34,710 nt of DNA, taken from the NCBI GenBank assembly GCA_024277915.1, contig JAJRUG010000055.1, positions 1 to 34,710 of the forward strand, given 5' to 3'. Below are positions 29,777-34,710 of this stretch, one piece after another; the stretch's first letter is position 1, and each line of letters starts with the position of its first letter. The notes under the pieces were generated by a model. It searched no databases. It saw only the letters and a list, made by a program, of their open reading frames with translations, and was not told the origin of the DNA. The stretch is from Gammaproteobacteria bacterium (GTDB lineage: Bacteria > Pseudomonadota > Gammaproteobacteria > Steroidobacterales > GCA-2729495). Made by a program: the position numbers and the translations under genes.

Positions 29777-30436
29777 ATGCAGTCGGCCTGTAAAGAAACA
29801 GTCGTCGTTATTCCCGGGTTATGGATGAACGGGATTGAGTGCACACTATTTCGACATCGATTGGTTAACGATCACGGATTCAATACCTGCCAGTATGCTT
29901 ATCGCACTGTGCATGAAGGCATCACAGAAAATGTCGAGAAGCTGAGCGCCTATCTGAAAACGATCCGGTCTGAATCCATTCATCTTGTTGGCCATAGTCT
30001 GGGCGGTGTTCTGGCACTCAAATATCTGATGGCGGAGGCCGCGGAGCACCCTGTCGATTTCCGTATTGGCAGGGTTGTTTGTCTCGGGTCACCTTTAACA
30101 GGCAGCCGGGCAGCCCGTGGATTTCTGCGTTTGCCGTGGGGAGCCGAGTTTCTGGGGCAAATGATTCGCGAGAATGTCCTGGAGAACGCCATGACGGAAT
30201 ACACCGGGCAATATGATGTTGGCGTGATCGCCGGTTCGCTAGGCTGCGGGCTTGGCCAGCTATTTGGCAGCCTGGACAGACCACATGATGGCACTGTATC
30301 CGTGTCCGAAACTCGCCTGCCGGGTATCACAGACCATATGGAGGTCAATCTGACTCATGCAGGCTTGCTGTTGTCCCGCTATGTTGTAGGTCAAACCACA
30401 TGGTTCCTCAGACATGGGAAATTCAGCAGCGACTGA
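29777..30436 (+). CDS. Lipase-like alpha/beta hydrolase
   Basis: The 219-residue protein has the lipase nucleophile elbow GHSLGG with Ser74, and plausible partners Asp171 (RPHDGTVS) and His194 (NLTHAGLLLS), giving a Ser-Asp-His triad. The N-terminal VVVIPGLWMNG supplies the oxyanion region. There is no signal peptide, so it is probably cytoplasmic. The family includes esterases, triacylglycerol lipases and PGAP1-like proteins; substrate cannot be told. It starts 15 nt after aspS and could be read from the same transcript. Confidence 0.85.
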   Translation: MQSACKETVVVIPGLWMNGIECTLFRHRLVNDHGFNTCQYAYRTVHEGITENVEKLSAYLKTIRSESIHLVGHSLGGVLALKYLMAEAAEHPVDFRIGRVVCLGSPLTGSRAARGFLRLPWGAEFLGQMIRENVLENAMTEYTGQYDVGVIAGSLGCGLGQLFGSLDRPHDGTVSVSETRLPGITDHMEVNLTHAGLLLSRYVVGQTTWFLRHGKFSSD

Positions 30437-30495
30437 CTTGCATTTATTGGCCCGCTCTGTTTGGCTATGCATTCTTGTGTAGCGTATGGCGACGA

Positions 30496-32439
30496 ATGAT
30501 GCGTGTGATACGGGATTTAGCAATTGGCTTTTCAGCCGCTTGTCTCTTACCAGGGTCGGCAAGTTTTTCTGCCGAACCGATCCCTGTTGAGGCTTTTGCT
30601 GCCCTTCCAGAATTTGATGGTCTGATGTTATCACCTGATGGCCGATATCTTGCGGTTAGAGCCTATCAAGGCGACTACTACAAGCTCGTTATCTACGACC
30701 TGGATAATATCAAAACAAAAAAACCGATGATTGTGGGAACAGATGCCTGGTCGGCGACGGATCTGAAATGGGCTAACAATGATCGTGTCCTTGTAACTGT
30801 CCTGCATGCAACCCGGAGGAATTTCCTGGATTTGTATGTCAATCAGTTAACAGCATTCGATGCTGATGGTGGCAATCCATTGGTATTTACTTCATCGAAA
30901 ACCAAAGCGGGCAGTCGGCGCGAGTGGTTGCTTGGTGACGATATCATCAGTATTTTGCCGGATGATCCCGAGCATGTGTTGATTAGCTGGAATCCGGATA
31001 ATTTCAAGGAGCCAAGGCTCTATAAGATGAATGTGTACACAAGCAAGCTGACTCTTGTGCAAAGAGGAAAGCGTGGTGTTCAATCGTGGCTTGTCGACCA
31101 GGAGGGTCAGCCAAGAGTTGGCGGCGGTATTGAAGGACAAGTCTTCAAAGCATTTTATCGTCCCGTTGGCAAGAAAAACTGGCAACAATTATTCCAAAAA
31201 AACCTGCGGGAACGAACTGCATTCTATGCTGTTCTGATCGATCCGGCGGATCCGGATATTGCCTATGTCATGTCTGATTTTAAAGCAGATACGATCGGCT
31301 TGTATAAGTACAGGTTGAGTACTGCTTCCTTTATTGAGGAGGTTTTCCGGCATCCTGATGTTGATATAGCTGGACCGGTTTTTGACAGAAATCGCACCGA
31401 GTTGCACGGCGTGGTTTTTGTCAGCGGTGATTTCGAGGTTCATTGGTTGAGCAGGATAGAACCGGAAATACTTCGAAAAATACAAGACCGCTTGCCTGAG
31501 TTTGGACTATCCATCGCGAGCAAATCGCAGGACTACAAACGCCTTGTTGTCCGCGCATCAGCCGCAGATCGACCTGATCGCTATTACCTGTATGAGCCCG
31601 ACAAGGATAAGCTGCAGTTTTTTGCTCACACATTCCCGCTGCTGGATGGCAAGCCGCTGTCTTCAGTTCAGACGATGAGTTACAAGGCCAGGGATGGCCT
31701 CGAGATCGAGGCATTTGTGAGTCTGCCTGCAGGTATCAGCTATCCACCCGCCGATCCATTGCCCACAGTGATCATGCCCCATGGAGGACCTGCTGCCAGG
31801 GATTTTGCCGCCTTCGATCCAATGATTCAGTTGCTGACCAGTCGGGGCTACGCGGTCCTGCAAATGAATTTTCGTGGTTCAGCCGGTTATGGCCGGGCAT
31901 TCAGAATGGCCGGAGAACGCCAGTGGGGGCAGGCGATGCAGGATGATGTCACCGATGGGACACATTGGCTGATTGATCAGGGCGTAGCGGATCCTGAACG
32001 GATTTGTATTATTGGTGGATCTTACGGCGGATACACCGCACTTATGGGTGTAGTCAAAACGCCGAAATTGTATCAGTGCGCTGTGAGTTTCAATGGCGTA
32101 AGCGACTTGAAGGATTTGATGAAGCATAACCGCAAATTTATTTTCGGGCGGGAAGCCAACAGTTTTATTGCAGGATGGGGTGATGGTGCCATGCTGGATG
32201 AGAACTCTCCTTTGAAACGCGTGGGGGAAATCAAAGTGCCGGTTTTGTTGGCGCATAGTACGAAAGACTCCATCGTAAGCTTCAAGCAATCTAAAAAAAT
32301 GGCTAAAGCGCTGGAAAAAGCCGGGAAAGACTATCAGTTTATTCCCTTGGAAAACGGCAACCATACTATGACGATTGGTAACGTTCGTCCGGTGTTTTTC
32401 AATGCTCTGGTAGAATTCCTCGACGAACAGCTACATTGA
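30496..32439 (+). CDS. Exported S9 (prolyl oligopeptidase-family) peptidase
   Basis: The start at 30496 gives a signal peptide (MMRVIRDLAIGFSAACLL...SFSA) and about 647 residues. The open frame to 30400 overlaps the preceding gene and adds nothing recognisable. An N-terminal beta-propeller-like region (about 30-385) precedes an alpha/beta hydrolase domain (about 400-645). The catalytic triad is Ser509 (GGSYGGY), Asp591 (STKDSIVSF) and His623 (NGNHTM). MPHGGP supplies the oxyanion region. This fits the S9C acylaminoacyl/dipeptidyl peptidase group acting in the periplasm on short peptides. Its codon use looks more AT-rich than upstream genes. Confidence 0.92.
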   Translation: MMRVIRDLAIGFSAACLLPGSASFSAEPIPVEAFAALPEFDGLMLSPDGRYLAVRAYQGDYYKLVIYDLDNIKTKKPMIVGTDAWSATDLKWANNDRVLVTVLHATRRNFLDLYVNQLTAFDADGGNPLVFTSSKTKAGSRREWLLGDDIISILPDDPEHVLISWNPDNFKEPRLYKMNVYTSKLTLVQRGKRGVQSWLVDQEGQPRVGGGIEGQVFKAFYRPVGKKNWQQLFQKNLRERTAFYAVLIDPADPDIAYVMSDFKADTIGLYKYRLSTASFIEEVFRHPDVDIAGPVFDRNRTELHGVVFVSGDFEVHWLSRIEPEILRKIQDRLPEFGLSIASKSQDYKRLVVRASAADRPDRYYLYEPDKDKLQFFAHTFPLLDGKPLSSVQTMSYKARDGLEIEAFVSLPAGISYPPADPLPTVIMPHGGPAARDFAAFDPMIQLLTSRGYAVLQMNFRGSAGYGRAFRMAGERQWGQAMQDDVTDGTHWLIDQGVADPERICIIGGSYGGYTALMGVVKTPKLYQCAVSFNGVSDLKDLMKHNRKFIFGREANSFIAGWGDGAMLDENSPLKRVGEIKVPVLLAHSTKDSIVSFKQSKKMAKALEKAGKDYQFIPLENGNHTMTIGNVRPVFFNALVEFLDEQLH

Positions 32440-32491
32440 AATCACCCGTAGGAGCGGGTTGCAAACAGTGTAAACGCTGCGGTTTGTTCGC

Positions 32492-32531
32492 TGATAAAAT
32501 GCACCGGCGCCCCGCCACTCGGGGCACCGGT
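32492..32531 (-). terminator. Hairpin terminator of the PEP-CTERM gene
   Basis: ACCGGCGCCCC (32503-32513) pairs with GGGGCACCGGT (32521-32531) over 11 positions with one mismatch and a 7-nt loop. On the reverse strand it is followed by GCATTTTATC. It therefore terminates the surface-protein gene that ends at 32553, and might also act on the forward S9 gene. Confidence 0.65.
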
Positions 32532-32552
32532 TGTCCGGGTGTCATAAGCTCT

Positions 32553-34710
32553 CTACGAAGAAGCCTTGCGTCGTCGGGCTACGCCGATCAGGCCGAGCAG
32601 CGCTGATCCGAACATCCATACCGCCGCTGGTATCGGTACGACCGATACGCTCAAGCGGAAAGTGTCCGTCGTGCCGTTCAGGTCCTGCAGGATCGTCGTA
32701 TCCCAGAAAAGCCCGCCCGACAGTGTCGGCAGATTCAGGGTACTGAAAGCACCATTGATGAATACTGCGGTAAACAGATCGAAACTGTCCCCCGCAAGCA
32801 CGTTGTATAGCGGATCGAGGGCGACATTCAGTGTGCCGCCGAGGCTCATGTTGCCGAAAACATCGATCGCATCATACTCGCTGCCACGCAGCAGGCCGGT
32901 GAGTTCCATTACGGTAGTACTGCCCAGCCCGAGCACGACGTCGCCGCCCATCGTTACCAGCGCCGGGCTATTGCCGGGCGCGAGGTCGCCTTCGAAGAAA
33001 AGCGTGCCGGTGCCGGTGAAGTTGCCGGCACCCGAGACTGCACCGAAGAACACCGCACTGCTGCCTGCGCTGACCTGCGTCGTGCCGTTGTTAATGTAGT
33101 CATCGAAGAAGGTGGCATTACCGTTGCCGGAGACCACGACGGTGCCGGTGTTATTCACATCGCCGAAGACATCACTGATGCCGAACGACAAACCCATGCT
33201 GCCATTGTTTGTGAGTCCGCTACCAAAGCGCAACGTGGCTGCACGGCCCACGATGCTGCCGGTACCAGCCTGGTTGGTCAGGCCCTGGTCGAACTCGATC
33301 TCGCCGGCGATCACCTCGAAGCGCCCGGCGCTGGTATTGCCGGAAGCCGTCAGGCGCATGGATTCGCCGCTGCCCACCCGTACCTCTCCGCCGTTCTGGT
33401 TCGTCAGTGTGGCGTTGATCCGGCCGCCGCCGTCGATGACCCCGGTGTTGGTCAGGGTCGTGGCGGTCAGGTCGACGCTGCTGATACGTCCCTGGTTGCT
33501 GACGACCCCGTTGATGACACCGCTACCGGTGAGTACCCCGGTAGCGGCGACGGTCACGCCGTTGGTGGCGGTCAGGGTATCGTTGTTCATCAGATAGGTG
33601 GCCGTGCCGGTGCCGCCGCCGATCGTGAGGCTGTTGACGCTTCGGTTATTGTTGGACCCGCTCACCGTGAGGCTCACGGCGGGATCGATGAATACGTCGT
33701 GGACCACGCCCGGCGCAATCCCCAGCGTCCAGCGGTCGGTGCTATTCCAGCTGCCGCCGAAGCTCCGCCGCCAGTGCAGGTCGGGCGTGAAGACGAAGGT
33801 GCCTGACCGGCCATCGGCCAGAGTCGCCTGGTAGGCCACCTGGCCGAAATCGTTGAGACCGTTACTCTCGTCGGAACCCGAATCATCAAACAAGATAAAG
33901 GTCACCGTACTGCCGGCCAGTGCATCGCCTTCGCGCACTGCCTGGAGGGTCTCCTCACCGTCGCCGAGATAGAGTCCCGAGTTATCCGCGGCACCCCCGC
34001 TGGTGCCGGTCAGGTTGGCTGTAAAGGCCGCCTGCCCGCCGGCGTTCAGGACGGGGTTGCCGAAGTTTGAGTAGCTGCCGTTGGCATCCGGGGCGGCCTG
34101 ACCCGTGCGGGCGATCTGGGTGACGATCCCGCCGGCGTCGCGGAAGATCCCTCTGTCATCCGTGGACCCGCCGCTGGTGCCGGTCAGGAAGGCAAAAAAG
34201 GCCACCTGCCCACCGGCGTTCAGGGCGGGGCCGTTGAAGCCCGAGTAGCTGCCGTTGGCGTCCGGGGCAGCCTGACCCTCGCGGGCGATCTGGGTGACGA
34301 TCCCGCCGGCGCCGCGGAAGATCCCGCTGTCATCCGTGAACCCGCCGCTGGTGCCGGTCAGGAAGCTTCTAAAGGCCACCTGCCCGCCGGCATTCAGGGT
34401 GGGGAAGGGGAAGCCTAAGTAGCTGCCGTTGGCATCCGGGGCGGCCTGACCTGCGCGGGCGATCTGGGTGACGGTCCCGCCGGCGCCGCGGAAGATCCCG
34501 CTGTTGTCCGTGAACCCGCCGCTGGTGCCGGTCAGGAGGCCTGAAAAGGCCGCCTGCCCGCCGGCGTTCAGAACGGGGTTGAGGAAGCCCGAGTAGCTGC
34601 CGTTGGCATCCGGGGCGGCCTGACCCTCGCGGGCGATCTGGGTGACGATTCCGCCGGCGCCGCGAAAGATCCCGCTGTCATCCGTGGACCCGCCGCTGGT
34701 GCCGGTCAGA
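32553..34710 (-). CDS. PEP-CTERM/VPLPA-CTERM surface protein with NxxGxxAF repeats (5' truncated)
   Basis: The frame is open to the window edge, so the N-terminus and signal peptide are missing. The visible part has near-identical 58-residue repeats (LNAGGQVAF, LTGTSGG, GIFR, VTQIAR, GQAAPDANGSY) of the NxxGxxAF type, a degenerate last unit (LNDFGQVAY), then a Gly/Asn/Thr-rich beta-helix-like region similar to autotransporter passengers. It ends with VPIPAAVWMFG, a membrane helix and ARRRKASS. That tail is a VPLPA-type PEP-CTERM sorting signal, processed by an exosortase. The GTG inside a repeat (34379) is not the real start. GC content is clearly above the upstream genes, which suggests different origin or selection. 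Confidence 0.88.
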   Translation of the reverse strand, partial: LTGTSGGSTDDSGIFRGAGGIVTQIAREGQAAPDANGSYSGFLNPVLNAGGQAAFSGLLTGTSGGFTDNSGIFRGAGGTVTQIARAGQAAPDANGSYLGFPFPTLNAGGQVAFRSFLTGTSGGFTDDSGIFRGAGGIVTQIAREGQAAPDANGSYSGFNGPALNAGGQVAFFAFLTGTSGGSTDDRGIFRDAGGIVTQIARTGQAAPDANGSYSNFGNPVLNAGGQAAFTANLTGTSGGAADNSGLYLGDGEETLQAVREGDALAGSTVTFILFDDSGSDESNGLNDFGQVAYQATLADGRSGTFVFTPDLHWRRSFGGSWNSTDRWTLGIAPGVVHDVFIDPAVSLTVSGSNNNRSVNSLTIGGGTGTATYLMNNDTLTATNGVTVAATGVLTGSGVINGVVSNQGRISSVDLTATTLTNTGVIDGGGRINATLTNQNGGEVRVGSGESMRLTASGNTSAGRFEVIAGEIEFDQGLTNQAGTGSIVGRAATLRFGSGLTNNGSMGLSFGISDVFGDVNNTGTVVVSGNGNATFFDDYINNGTTQVSAGSSAVFFGAVSGAGNFTGTGTLFFEGDLAPGNSPALVTMGGDVVLGLGSTTVMELTGLLRGSEYDAIDVFGNMSLGGTLNVALDPLYNVLAGDSFDLFTAVFINGAFSTLNLPTLSGGLFWDTTILQDLNGTTDTFRLSVSVVPIPAAVWMFGSALLGLIGVARRRKASS
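34001..34710. repeat. Tandem 174-bp repeat array in the surface-protein gene
   Basis: The marker TGGTGCCGGT recurs at 34001, 34175, 34349, 34523 and 34697, exactly 174 bp apart each time. There are four full units and the start of a fifth before the window edge. The 174-bp period is 58 codons, so length changes stay in frame. The units are highly similar at DNA level. The total copy number is not visible. Confidence 0.95.

Noticed and set aside
32566-33834. Long forward ORFs opposite the PEP-CTERM gene
   Set aside because: They are antisense frames of a GC-rich gene, with low-complexity Pro/Val/Ser composition and no domain.

Overview
The window is a gammaproteobacterial chromosome segment with mid-range GC. 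It opens in the 3' end of the division/cell-wall (dcw) cluster and keeps the classic gammaproteobacterial order: ftsA end, ftsZ, lpxC, dciA (DUF721, reverse), an M23-family protein, secA, mutT, then on the reverse strand zapD, coaE, pilD, pilC, pilB. This parallels the E. coli stretch ftsZ-lpxC-secA-mutT-zapD-coaE-hofC-hofB-ppdD, but argJ and yacG, which relatives may carry here, are absent. Non-discriminating-type AspRS, NtrC-type PilR, sigma-54 and sigma-32 promoters and a PEP-CTERM-type surface protein fit a free-living gammaproteobacterium. I cannot name a genus.

Region 1-7422 encodes division (FtsZ), lipid A synthesis (LpxC), helicase loading (DciA), envelope remodelling (M23), protein export (SecA) and nucleotide sanitation (MutT). 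The SecA carries an extra segment of about 50 residues resembling the N-terminal domain of translation initiation factor IF-3. Two long perfect hairpins (2496-2588 and 7428-7513) share an identical 29-nt apex but have unrelated stems. Each lies between a convergent gene pair.

Region 7658-17614 (reverse) is a type IV pilus locus: pilS-pilR, two pilin genes, then pilB-pilC-pilD, followed by coaE and zapD. The upstream pilin has a textbook sigma-54 promoter and an upstream palindrome suited to PilR. The second pilin lacks the conserved mature Pro22. pilD appears to start at a non-canonical codon overlapping the pilC stop.

Region 17797-29761 is housekeeping: sucCD (TCA cycle), nadE (NAD synthesis), bamD (outer membrane assembly, reverse), rluD and pgeF (23S pseudouridylation, peptidoglycan editing), clpB behind a strong sigma-32 promoter, then fmdB-like, DUF502 and aspS.

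Region 29777-34710 is more accessory: a small lipase-like alpha/beta hydrolase, an exported S9 peptidase and, on the reverse strand, the 3' part of a GC-rich surface protein with exact-period 174-bp tandem repeats and a VPLPA/PEP-CTERM sorting tail, cut by the window edge.
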